Shown: positions 1 to 11,600 of the stretch, in pieces | How the letters are laid out: every line of letters starts with the position of its first letter | Position numbering within the stretch: position 1 is the first letter of the stretch | Assembly (NCBI GenBank): GCA_948567375.1 | Contig: OX419760.1 | Coordinates: forward strand, 59,516,911 to 59,580,910 | Direction of reading: 5' to 3' | Origin: Lunularia cruciata | Taxonomy: Eukaryota; Streptophyta; Marchantiopsida; Lunulariales; Lunulariaceae | Length of the DNA stretch: 64,000 nucleotides | Notes under the pieces: generated by a model | The model's database searches: none | Told to the model about the DNA's origin: nothing | The model's input: only the letters and a program-made list of their open reading frames with translations | Position numbers and translations under genes: made by a program

Positions 1-2800
1 TATGCAATAAATAATAAGAACTATGTAGTGATTGAGTGTCTACAATATGCAATAAATAATAAGAACTGTTCATTCTTATATATACATACAAGTTAGAAAT
101 GACTAGAAGATGAAGGAAAAGTGTCATAATTTTTAATTCTCTTATGTTTCTTATGTTTCTTATCCAACCTCTATGGCAGAAACATTCCAAGTAGAGGGTA
201 GTGTTACCTCTTGTGGCACACTAAAAAAAGAGAAAACCCAAATAATTTTCACTAAAGATCTATTGCAAATAAGTCCTAAAGGTGATGGTTGCAACAACCC
301 ACTCAATCTCCTTTGGTTGTAATTTTCTTTTTCTAACCTTTCACTAATCTCCAAAAAATAAAATTAAAACAAAAAATTTTACTATTAGTACAATAGTCCA
401 AAAATGCACTAATAATGTAAATGTGAGTCTCCACAATATGTCATTGCAATTTGCCTACCGATCAAACTAAAGGCCTAGTGAGATACACTCTACTTTTATG
501 CATCTTATTCAACTAAATCATACATTTCCTAAATGTGAGTTATAGATGGAGTGCACTCAATTTTACAATTCCTTGCCCCGCTAAAATGTGGATAACTTTA
601 GAGCTAATGCAAAGCTCAAGAAACATAAGAGTAATTCAAAAGTAGCACAAGAGGATGTTAGATATTATATTCTGATCAATGTAACAGCAAACAATTTTTT
701 CCCTCTCTAGTTTGTTTAACTACATGTAATCATTTTAAGTACTTGAAATGACATCTTATTTGTATTTACTTTGTGCTAATGTGACCTTTGCTAGAAAAAA
801 TGTTTTTTTGTACTTGTTCAATGACACTTCAAATTACTCTGACCCTCTTACTCATGATGTTAATGATAAGGAAACAACACACCATAAATGTGGTCTAGAT
901 CTATAACACCGTTGATGCATGTATGCTTTAAAGGGATATTAAGTTTGGTATTACAAGTAGTGGAGAAATATTATCTATATGGTGTCTAGCTAAGCTTCTA
1001 CATTAGCCATGATTAGCTAGAGTTAGTCCTAGCTAAGATAAAGGTAACACTATTCTAGAGGAAGTGAAAAGAGTGAGCATCACTATTTTACCCTAATGTA
1101 TTGACTTGGTATTATTTGTAGTTATTTGATTTTGAAGAAAGAGTTGAAAACACTTGGGCACACAAAACTTCTGTTTTTGATTTTCCTATAGTCCAAGGAA
1201 TGTCCTTGTGAAGAAATCCTTGAATTAGTTGGTAGGTGAGGTAAGACCACCTACCCATGGGATTATTCCCATATGCTTGGATATCCCTTTAGATTTCTCT
1301 ATTTTATTTGACTTTTTGTAATACCAAGAGCTAGCTATATGATATAGATGTGAAATTAGGTTTTGTAATATTTGGAATGATGTTATACATGATGGTAAAA
1401 ATAGATTAGATAGAAGTATCACCAAAAGAGTACTTCTACTAATAGTGCAGAAATCAAAATAGAATTGAAAACCTTAGAACCAATAGCTAGACATATGATT
1501 TAAAGATGAGAATTGGTTTGATAACATCTAGAAGGATGTTACACATGATGAACTAAATAGATCAGACAAAGGTATCACCAAAAAGGGACCTAATAGAGTA
1601 GGAACTGAAATATGCCTGAAATCTTTGAAAGACTAAACGAATGAATTATACTTCAAAAATGAACATGTCATCTATTTGTGTGTCTAATCGTATGGTGTAC
1701 CTTCATTGGAGGAGGTCCTCTTTGTCTATATAATAAAGAGAAGGTGCTCCTTTGGGGCATCGGAGGTTTGAGTGTAAAATTGTGTGTTTCTCTTTAGGTC
1801 TCCTATCCTTGGAATATTACACTTTTAGCCGAGTAACTTGAGTTACTCTAGTAATTAATAACTTTGGTGTGTAATTTTTCTCAAGTATATAAGCTAAGGT
1901 TGAAGAGATACTCATCATCCTTTCATTTGTAACCATCTCTTTCATTTAGTTCTCTAGTGGTAATGTCTTGAGTCTTGGACTGTGCTTTGGAGAAGTGTGT
2001 TGGGATTGTGGTTCTTTGCCCTCTTAGTCCATGGTGCGCAATCTCAAGTACCATCAAAGGTTCATCTTGAGTGATAGACAAGCAAACTCACAGATCAACC
2101 TAGACATTATGAAATCATTTGAAGAATTGTGAATTTGCACTCAAATAAAGATTAGTAAGATAACAACTATCATACATGACTCGTAAACTATGGAAATTAA
2201 GGATCATATCCTTTGAAAAGAGTGTAGAATGTAGAGTTCATGCTTTTGAAACAATCCCTAGGAATTCGTCCCGGTTCTCAATAAGACATATACTCAATAA
2301 AGTACTATACGAGACAAATATATTCAAACGAAATGAACTTCAAGAATAACATGTTGGTAACATTCGTCCAAAATTATATTATATGCCGTTTAGACCATCT
2401 ACATCGTATGCTTAAAAAGTTTGGAAAATTGTATGTACAATTTATATCCATGAGAAAGCATGTAGACTTTGCCAAGGTTAAAATTACAACTTGGACTTTT
2501 CAGCGTGCTTTTTAAATTAGATGGATCGTGTTTGAACTGTATAATGCTAATATTATTCTAATCCAATTTACATTACTCTTATATATATGCAACAACCAAA
2601 TCATTGAAGAATATATAAATATGGATCTCTAAAATTAAAATATTGCAATGTTATAATCAAAAATTTAAAATTTATTTATTTATTTATTTTACATTTCAAA
2701 CATCTTGAAATATTACAATATACTCACTCAAAAGACTATCAAAGTGTACGTGAATAATTTTGAGATCTTTTTCACTTTATATCTCCTTGATTCCTTGACA
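1..2800. other. AT-rich intergenic DNA, no gene seen
   Basis: Only short stop-bounded frames are present, with no recognisable domain and no convincing splice-linked exons. A stretch around 1690-2100 has the look of a worn LTR end (pyrimidine-rich, with phrases similar to 23850-24050), but no partner LTR or element body was found, so it is not called. The last part (about 2800-2930) turns GC-richer with repeated gacggccgtcc/actgccgtcc-like words and probably belongs to the promoter or leader of the next gene. Confidence 0.6.
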
Positions 2801-3111
2801 CCACGAGATAGACGGCCGTCCATCCGTTGCAGTCTTCCTGTAATGTCTGGAGATAAACTGCCGTCCACATGAGGACTGTCCGTCGCTCACGACAGGACGG
2901 AAGAGTACGAGTTATCTAATCCTTTTACTCACAGCTCTCTAGTGAGAGAGTGCCTTCTTCCAATGGCTAGTGAAACTTCCATCACGAAACTGTAGGATCT
3001 ATCGTTGAGAATACCTGCCTCGTGCGACAGTGCTACACAAATTCAATTTCTCGTGCAGGGGACCATCTTCGCCTCCCCTCCCCAGACAGTTCAATTTGCC
3101 TTCTTCCAGTC

Positions 3112-4203
3112 ATGGCGTTGATGCTGGGGACCCCGTTGCTTCGAACATTTTCTGCATCTCTGTCGCTGCACAGGTCATGCTGTAAGAACAGCAACTCCAA
3201 ATCATCCTCCTCTCCTCTGCTATTTGTGCAAGCCTCTGCTTCTTCACCTGCGCTTTCCCTGTCGAATCTCGCTTCTCAGTCCCTGGTTTCCCCGCTCAAG
3301 TTTCCAAACCCTCAACCCTGTAGTATCGGTACCGGAAGCAGCAGACTGAGGAGTAGAATAACTACCAATGCGAAGAAATCGGAAAAAGAGGTTGCACCTC
3401 CAGTGGAAGAAGTAGAGGAGCAGGAAGTAGAAGTCGAAATTTCATGGGTAGAGGAGAAGGCGGAGGATGCTATGCAGTATGTGACTTCAGCGGTTAAAGC
3501 GATTCCAGGACCCAGGGTTGGAGGTGGGGACTTGCCTTGGTTGCTTGCAGTGCCACTCGGATATGCCGCCATTTCGTTTGTGATAGCAGTGGTGAAGACT
3601 GCTCGGAAGCTAGGTTCTCCCAGAGAAAAGCGTCGACGCCAGGTGGGGAAGAATGCTTGGTTGTGTGAAACACTGAGTGAGACATTCGCCACAGGTAGGG
3701 AGAAATTGACTGCCGAGGGTTTTCAGCAAATTGCCAAGCAGTGCAAATTTGAAGCGGATGAGGTTGTGCGGAAGTATCTCCGCTATGCCCTGAACGAGAA
3801 GCCTTTCAATCCAGAACTGGTGGCAGATCTCATTCATTTAAAAAACGTATCAGGTTTGGATGACGGAAGTATAGCCGAGACTTTGAATGAGGTCTCTCGG
3901 AGGATAGTCAAAGCCAAAGGGCCTGTAGTTATGAATACCACGGGATTCACAGAGAAGGGTTTGAAGCGCAAAGCAGCGGTACAAGCTTTGTTTAGCAAAA
4001 TTTTCTATTTAGCTGAGCTTGATGAGTTCTGTTCTACAGCCGATCGGAGTGGGTTGAGTATCAAGGAAATTTTTGGCGTAACTGAGGAGGATGCTAACAT
4101 GATCCGGATAGAAACTTTGTCAGGTACTTCTGAATTGGAATCGCTTGAGAAGATGGTAGAAGAATCATCTTCAGATGATGAAAAGGAGGAAAAAGAGGAA
4201 TAG
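3112..4203 (+). CDS. Probable chloroplast membrane protein with a C-terminal helical domain
   Basis: I do not recognise a named family. The frame is open from 3022, but I chose the ATG at 3112 (protein MALMLGTPLL..., 363 aa). It begins a Ser/Arg-rich, acid-poor stretch of about 85 residues typical of a plastid transit peptide, and the 30 extra upstream residues look like leader. Then come an acidic segment (residues about 88-120, Glu/Val rich), a hydrophobic segment at about 141-161 that could span a membrane once, a basic RRRQ patch, and about 150 residues of helical sequence containing KCKFEADEVVRKYLRYALNE-like repeats. The tail is very acidic (SSSDDEKEEKEE). The helical part is faintly reminiscent of the repeat helices of the plastid import protein Tic110. 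That is an impression, not an assignment. The gene is intronless across the CDS. Codon usage is gene-like and clearly richer in GC than the flanks. Confidence 0.8.
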   Translation: MALMLGTPLLRTFSASLSLHRSCCKNSNSKSSSSPLLFVQASASSPALSLSNLASQSLVSPLKFPNPQPCSIGTGSSRLRSRITTNAKKSEKEVAPPVEEVEEQEVEVEISWVEEKAEDAMQYVTSAVKAIPGPRVGGGDLPWLLAVPLGYAAISFVIAVVKTARKLGSPREKRRRQVGKNAWLCETLSETFATGREKLTAEGFQQIAKQCKFEADEVVRKYLRYALNEKPFNPELVADLIHLKNVSGLDDGSIAETLNEVSRRIVKAKGPVVMNTTGFTEKGLKRKAAVQALFSKIFYLAELDEFCSTADRSGLSIKEIFGVTEEDANMIRIETLSGTSELESLEKMVEESSSDDEKEEKEE

Positions 4204-5727
4204 GGTAGTAGTTGTAGTATCAGCGAGCGTGATGCCAATCTTTCAGGATTTGATCTCTGTTACCAAATGACCCGTGGACGGGTAGTTGGCAAGGTAAAAG
4301 AACTCTGCCCTTTCTACTTTGTCCAATTCTTTGCGGTTTTAGTCTAGCTAAGTTCATGGAGAGTCAGTGGGTCTGGGAGCTCTAACAGAAATTGCACTAT
4401 TTTACTAATGACGAGAGGAAACGGTCTTCTTGTACGTATAGATATTTCATGTTTCGTGCGCAATTGAAGCGAAGGAATAAAGAGTAGTGGTATGTAGTCC
4501 CAAAAAGCATTGGGGTTAAACCATGTGTTCAATAGCTTCTTGATCTTCTCGCACAGCTGTAAGCAGGATCAAATGAGGTTGGCTAAACAGGATGTCGGCA
4601 CTCTCGAAAGTTCTTGGCAGCAGTTTCTGCCCTTTGGCATTATGGATTAAGATGAGAGGAGTATGTATGGAAATATCACATCACAGCCAGCTATGGAGTG
4701 AGACGAATCGGCACTGGGATCTGAGGAGCTGGTCCAGTCCTTCAACTTTTTCTTACTAGCAGGGAGGACGTCGTTTGGTATCCTTTTTGAACTCACATCA
4801 ACAGTGCAATCTGGCATATTATTCGATTAGGATTTATATTTGGAAACTAGCACAGGTTCGGACGGTGGTATTTGTGACATTATACAGAGGAGACAACAGA
4901 GTTCACTTGGTTATTACTAGGTTTCGATTATTGAGCAATAAGCCAAGATTTGGTGTGAAACTAGCCAGCTCGGACTAGGATATTTTGCAGTCAATGTTCA
5001 CGTTAGCACGAGAACGGAAGAAAGTTATCTTCGTTTTTCATTGGTCTTAGGCGACTTGCAAAGTGTGCAACGCCCATTTAAGTGTTGCCATTGAATCTTA
5101 CCTTTCTAGTTTCTTGCGTCATTCAAGGATATTTCATAGACATGGCCTAGTCTTACGGAAAGGTAAATAGGTGGATGAAGTAGTAAAAGGGGACCTGTAG
5201 ATGAATTTTAAAACCTTGAACAAACCTCGGAGATAGGCAGGGATGAGCAGACAATTGGATTCCGACTATCCTTGCCTTCTCCTGGTAGGAGACATGTATC
5301 ATACAGATGATGCAACTTGAAAACTTATCATTCTTACATTCAAAAGTGTATAGAAATAACTAAGAAGGCAGGTCCTGAACGTTTTTGGACAAGGTTCTTT
5401 TCAACCTATAGTGCATTCGTAAGCAGGAATGGTAAGCTGGGCGTCTTCCGTCATTTGAGTACGTCCACCAGTTCTTACGGTATTCCCAAACTATGTTCTC
5501 GTTCCGTTGTGAGAAATGCGACCAAACAAAGACATAAAATATGCGATACTGAACAGGATGAGAAATGTTCGATATCCGATCTTGAGTATACCTCCTGGTA
5601 TAGTAATTACATAACCTACACTATATGGCCAGCTCAGACATCCACACCCTCGGGAACAGACAGGAAGGAGAGGAAATGAAATACAGTAGTACCTAGAGTT
5701 CTCCCTCTTTTGTACACAAATACTCCT
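4204..5727. other. Spacer between two genes; 3' UTR and downstream sequence
   Basis: This holds the 3' UTR of the plastid-protein gene and, on the other strand, the 3' end of the HEAT-repeat gene, so the two genes converge. A 120-codon open frame at 5317-5679 (+) has no composition or motif support and is not called. No RNA gene is visible. Confidence 0.5.
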
Positions 5728-8538
5728 CTAAACGTCGCCTTTACGTGTGCCGGGGAGTGACAAACAAGACAGAAGTCTCTCACAGAGTGCCCGCAGTTCA
5801 GGGGAGCTGTCAAGCGCTGAAATGCTTGACAACGCCACCTGCGCGTCAATAAGATGCGGTGCTAATTCTGCGACCAGGGCATCGTCACTGGCGAGTAACG
5901 ACGCAAGCAGTTTTGCTCCTCCAACTCTTTCCTGCAACGGCGGGGAACCAGCGTTTTATATCGGTTAGCACTTGCACAATCCAGTATCATTGAGAGGGAT
6001 AAGAGTAGAAAAACAAGTTGTAGTTCTACAGAGACTACACGCTACTGGAGAGTAAGGAGTACGAAGATGCTACAACCAAATAGAAAATCATTTCCGTCTC
6101 ATAACACGGCAAATGGAGGTAACTACGTAAATCACGGACTCCCTATTTACGGTGACAAGTTAAACAAAAGCCATTTGGTCAGCTTTGAAAAAGAATCACC
6201 TCAAGTAGACCGCGACCTTTAATAGCTGCAAGTGAAAGGACCATCAAATCACTAGCATAAGGTAACACCGAGGGTGCTTTCAAGTGATAAACAGCAGTGA
6301 ATAGAACTTGAAGACATGCTCCCCTTAGCTTCGAGTCATTGCTCATCTGTAAGACAAGCATCCATCTTTCAGTATGGTCATGTTCATGTTTTAATGTCAT
6401 CGAGGGCCCAACATCAAAACGCAGAGAAAGTTAGATCCAACTCTCCTCCTTTCCAATCTACCATTATAGTGCTAGAGACGTGTTGCAATTCACAGAAATG
6501 TTTCCGCAGAACGGGCATACCCGAGGAGCAACCTCAAGTTAATCCAAACACGTAAGTGTTTCACACTCAACTTCAAACGCAACACTGACAGCAAGCACAA
6601 CATCTCTGTCCTCTAAGTTGAAGGTTGAGGACTGTCTCCACGGACATATTCCTTTATTGCCCATCAACTTGGTGCCAAGGTTGTCTCGTTTGTAGATACA
6701 AAAGCTCCGGACAACATGCAGCACACTAACCTGAATGAAGGTGACCAACGGAGGTATAACTTTGGCAGCAATAACAGCACGAGCACCCAACGAGATCTTT
6801 TGGCAGACGCTTATGAGGATGTTAGCCATGCAGATACGGAACCCAGTTGAAACAAACATACTGCCGCCTGCTAGATCTCCAAACCCATTAACCTGACGTT
6901 TTGGAGAACCTTCTCTGGTTTCATCACTCAGACATGACCAAGGTAGTCCTTTCTGATTCCCTGTTAAGCAATCTACGATATCGATAAGTACTGTTTGTGG
7001 ACGATCGTTCAATTTGTTATCTGCAAACGTCATTGTGCGTCACGAGTTTAGTAAATGAAATAGAAAACCAAGCATAGTTGTTACGAAGTAACGCTATTGA
7101 GTAAATTTCAAACCTGATGGAAGAAGTAAAGTAGCCATTCGTCTATCACCGACACTTCTAGTGTCGTACCTTTCTTAGCCTTCTGCCATTTCCATTCCAA
7201 ATCCGAGAGTTCCTGAATCAGAACCTTTGGTTGAAGACGACCTTCACTTCCTGCATTTCAGAAATTGAAGACAAGGTATGACATCATATAGGCAAGTTAA
7301 TGGCAAGTATATCGTCAACAGCAACCAATACCGGACTCTACTCATTAGAAGCCTACTTGGTAACTTTTACGATTCAGACTACGGAAGGTGACATGAAGTA
7401 TACCTCGAAGAGCACCTTCCCTGCTAGGTTTCTCGCTAGATCTTACAGCAGGGAGCTCTTCTATCAGAAGTGATTGAGACGACCTTTGTTGTTCTCCTGC
7501 ACACGACCAAAAAATGAACACACTCACTTAGTTCTACGACATTATTGTCATGTTCACAGATTTTTAGATCCCTTGGGAAAACAGTCAAACGCAAGGTGCA
7601 TTTGAGATCTTAACCAGGACCTTCAAGCACAGGCTCAACTGAGGAACTATTCATGCGAGAAAATAGTATGGACATGAGAAGTTGAGGCTCCTTTCAGTGC
7701 TAGATGATAAAGCGAAATGATGAATACCACTGGAAATCTCTCCGCTTTCCTGTTTTAAGTCCGAGAGCCTGTGAGAGACCTTCTCTCCTTTTCCTGACAG
7801 CTCTTTATTTAGCTTTTCTCGTGCAGTACTCTCCATGCTCAGACTGCCCACATCTTTTCGAGCAGAAGACGTCATTTGCAGCTGCTCTGATTCAGGGAGC
7901 TTCTCAATCAGCTGAATCCCTCCTCTAAGAGCAGTGGGCTCAGTTTCGAGTGCTTCAGCTAACTCCTCAGCACCAGCACGCTCTTCAACAATTTCCAGTG
8001 GCGGCCTGCTGACCAGTGTATTTCGTGAGGGATTTTCTCCCTTGGAAAGCTCTTTCCTCACCTCAGTTTGTCCTCTCGCACTAACAACCTCATCAGGTTC
8101 TTCTTCGGTAAAGGATGGCTTCTGAGTTTGTGTCTCCGCACATATCATAAACGCTAGGCAATCAATACAGCCATGTTGCGCTTTTGCAACTTCAGAAAAC
8201 CCTGAATTGACATCATCTACACATTCTCAGAATTGCAAATGACATAAAACATTTGATTCATTCATCAGTCCGGTACTGCACCGTACAGCTCCAAGAATTG
8301 ACGCTCGATTGAAGGTTGCATACTGTGTCGTAGTGGTTTCTACTAAAAATACTAAGAGAAAATTTTAACTTTCCCTCAGGATACAATCCAGATTTGAGAT
8401 GCGAACAGCAGGAAGGCAATATAGTACACAGAGAGACTGTGTCGTACTGGTTTCTACCAAAAATACGAAGAGGAAATTCAACTTTCCCTCAGGATACAAT
8501 CCAGATTTGAGATGCGCACAGCAGGAAGACAATATAGT

Positions 8539-8634
<96 letters not shown>

Positions 8635-11600
8635 ACACGTAATCGTCCATAACGTCTAAACAACCATCACCAATGCTCAAATATCAAGAGAAAATGATAG
8701 GAATGCACAGTAAGATCATAGTTCCACCAAAAGATGGTCATATGAGATTCACAACCGGAAGGGAAGTGATCTAGGTGCACACAAAGCATGAAAAACATGT
8801 GCACCCAAAGAAACTTATTCGAGCGTAAATACCTTTTTCATCCACTAGGCAAGGCCAAAGTAATATAGACGACAGAATTTTGCGGATGCGGCCCATCATG
8901 TAGTGGTCCAGTGAAGCCTTTCCCCTAATCTGCAAAATTATAGAAAACGAACAGAGGTTGCAAACAACAGAAGAGTAACGAAGAAAGAGAAAGAGAACTA
9001 TATTTCACGACCAACTTAGAGGTCCGCCTGCACATTGAAGATCACAGGAACCACAAAGTACAGGCAAGGGTAGCCTACTCTGCTATTCCGAGACACTTAC
9101 CACTAGGGATGTACAAACGGCATATAGACAAGATTTAACTCTTAGAAGGTCCTGGGATCTCGTTGCATCCTCCAATTGTGGAGTTATGAGTGGGAGCAAA
9201 ACCTGCATGATATCCACTAGGTTGTATCAGGGTTACACCACAAACAGTCTAGAGACCGGCGAGAAGCAGAATGAGACTGTTAGTCAAGAGTGAGCTTGTG
9301 CAATAGACGAAGGCTCTTCATCTTATCACATTTACTAGGTCTGCTCATCAAGGATGGATTTATTGACAGTGCGGAAGGTATGACACAGTAATCACCCCAT
9401 TTAAGCAAGTAGTGTGTATTTAATACTTAATACCGTAGAAATACTTTGGACTCATGTCCTTGGTCTTCACCGTGACGTGTGCTTTACATTTAAAGCCCAA
9501 ACGACTAAACAAACAGCAAATCTTTTCAGTAATGCAGAAACCAGGCACATTTAGGTTTTAGACCGTGCTCCAATATGCAACCGGGAAAAAAGCTTGAGAT
9601 AATCAGCTCATTTAAACTTTCAAATCCAGAGTTGGCACAATTAGTGCCTCATTCGCAACTTACGTCTGGAATAAGTCGCCCGGTGATTTCAGATGAAACT
9701 TTCCGAACGTCTTCAAACTCAAAACTTCCACAAGCTCTGGCGCACCCCAGAAAGACAATATGTTAGGTTGTTGATTCACTGATCCTCAACCTCAAATGCC
9801 AATCAATGCCAAAGATACATAGCAGAAGTACTCCACCAGCAAATTTTTATGATGGGGTTGCCCACATGGTATTTCCTACAAATATTAAACAACTCAGCCA
9901 CATCCTCAGAATTCGATACCTGTTCATCAAGTGTGAAGTGATGGAATCAGCAACATCTGTTTCAAGATCTCTCTTTCCTGCATTTATGAAAGTATTTCGT
10001 GTAAATATTGTAGTCTCTATGAGGAAATGCGTACACACGTGGATGAACCACCACTGCAAATTACTTGAAAACTTTCCATATCTACACTTACCTCCAGCAA
10101 TAGCAGTTAAACCACCGTAAAGATCTTTACAGGTGATGTCATCAAAAGCTTCAAGCGGAAGCACTCTTAGAGCCAGAAGAGGGCTTAGCCGTTCAAATAA
10201 TAGAGTGGCCGTTGCCCCACTGTCTACACATATTCCGGAGATGAAGTTCTCTGTGAGTCTGCAGAGATAATTAAAATCAGAGTTCAAATTGATCTTGAGG
10301 AGTACTGATATGTTGTTTCATAAACATCAAGATAAGCTATTAATTACAAGGAGATCGAACCTGCCCTATAAGCCTAATGCTTCTCTTCGGACAGCCTTCT
10401 GTAATTGCAAAGAAAGACGTTCCAAGTGCCTGCAATTATGCAAGAAGATGAATTGAAAGCTTCCTTTGCTTACTGTGATTGCAGTCGCAACTTCTCTAAG
10501 AGAATAGGAAAGACAACTTGTGTATTCTCAGCAAGTTGCTTGCTTATACAACTCAGGAAGCGCGGAATAACGGCGTTTGCAGGCTCATCAAACATTTTCT
10601 TCAGGATCAGGTGGATAATACTGTGCCAATCGTCAACCTGTTAACATGAACACGTTTGAATCACTTTTTCTTTCAGTAAGGCGAGAAGTAAAAGACCAGG
10701 AAATCTTTTCACATGATAGTAGGCTCAACATTGAAGCTTCTCCAGACAAATCATCGCACTACCTCCGATGCCCATTCCGGAATAAGCCTCATAAGTCGGT
10801 CAACATCAAGTTGAGCGGCATCTGCAATGCAGCAAGAACAGCCGATGTTGGCAAAAGGACACCGGGAATATATAAAGATGCTCTAGAACACCATAGGTCT
10901 CCTCCGACACTGCAGACTGTATATAAAATAACTCAGGGAATTGATGGATTGGAGTAGCTACTGAGAGACCAAGGCACAAGGAATGGACAAACCAGATGAT
11001 TCGGCACATCAATCACCACATTAATTTAATGCAAGTGGGCAATATACCACCCCTAGCTACCTGCACAACTCCTACCTGTAGTTGTATTAACACTTGAAGC
11101 ACCATCCGTTTGACTCACTGGAATTGGAATGGGTGCTTTCACTGCTTTGCTGCGTCGTACTCCAGACCTTCCTGTTAGCAAGGGCCGTGGGAACAAGACT
11201 GGCAAACTACTGCTGTAATAAAGTTGTGGATATAAAGGGACTCACAACATAGAACATGAACAGGTAAATTATTCAATCTTCCGAGCCAGTTAACGCTGTA
11301 CAGTATGAGTTTGATGTAAAACTTACGAGACGCAATCAAGCAACTCGGCAATTACTTGGCATTGATTAGCTTTCGCCTTCATAATAGAGAGAATGCCTGC
11401 ACTTGCGGCAGATCTAACCCGTCCATCTGGAGATTGAAGAAGCTCCAGCAAAGTTGGCAGTGTAAACGAGGGATCTATGTAATAAAGAGGATCCATGTTA
11501 GAAAATCTCAAGTCCCTCGTCCTATGCAATCTTCATCATCAACTTTGTGATAAACTAACTAGCATAGTTGTATAAACCATCTAGCATATATATTATGAGC

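Noticed and set aside
5317-5679. 120-codon plus-strand open frame
   Set aside because: No domain and no splice or context support. It lies in the 3' region between two converging genes.
8399-8680. Open frames on both strands with Glu-Arg or Ser-Leu repeats
   Set aside because: They are translations of the AG microsatellite, not proteins.
9806-10957. Plus-strand frames of about 80-104 codons
   Set aside because: They run antisense through exons and introns of the HEAT-repeat gene, whose minus-strand exons explain the open sequence.
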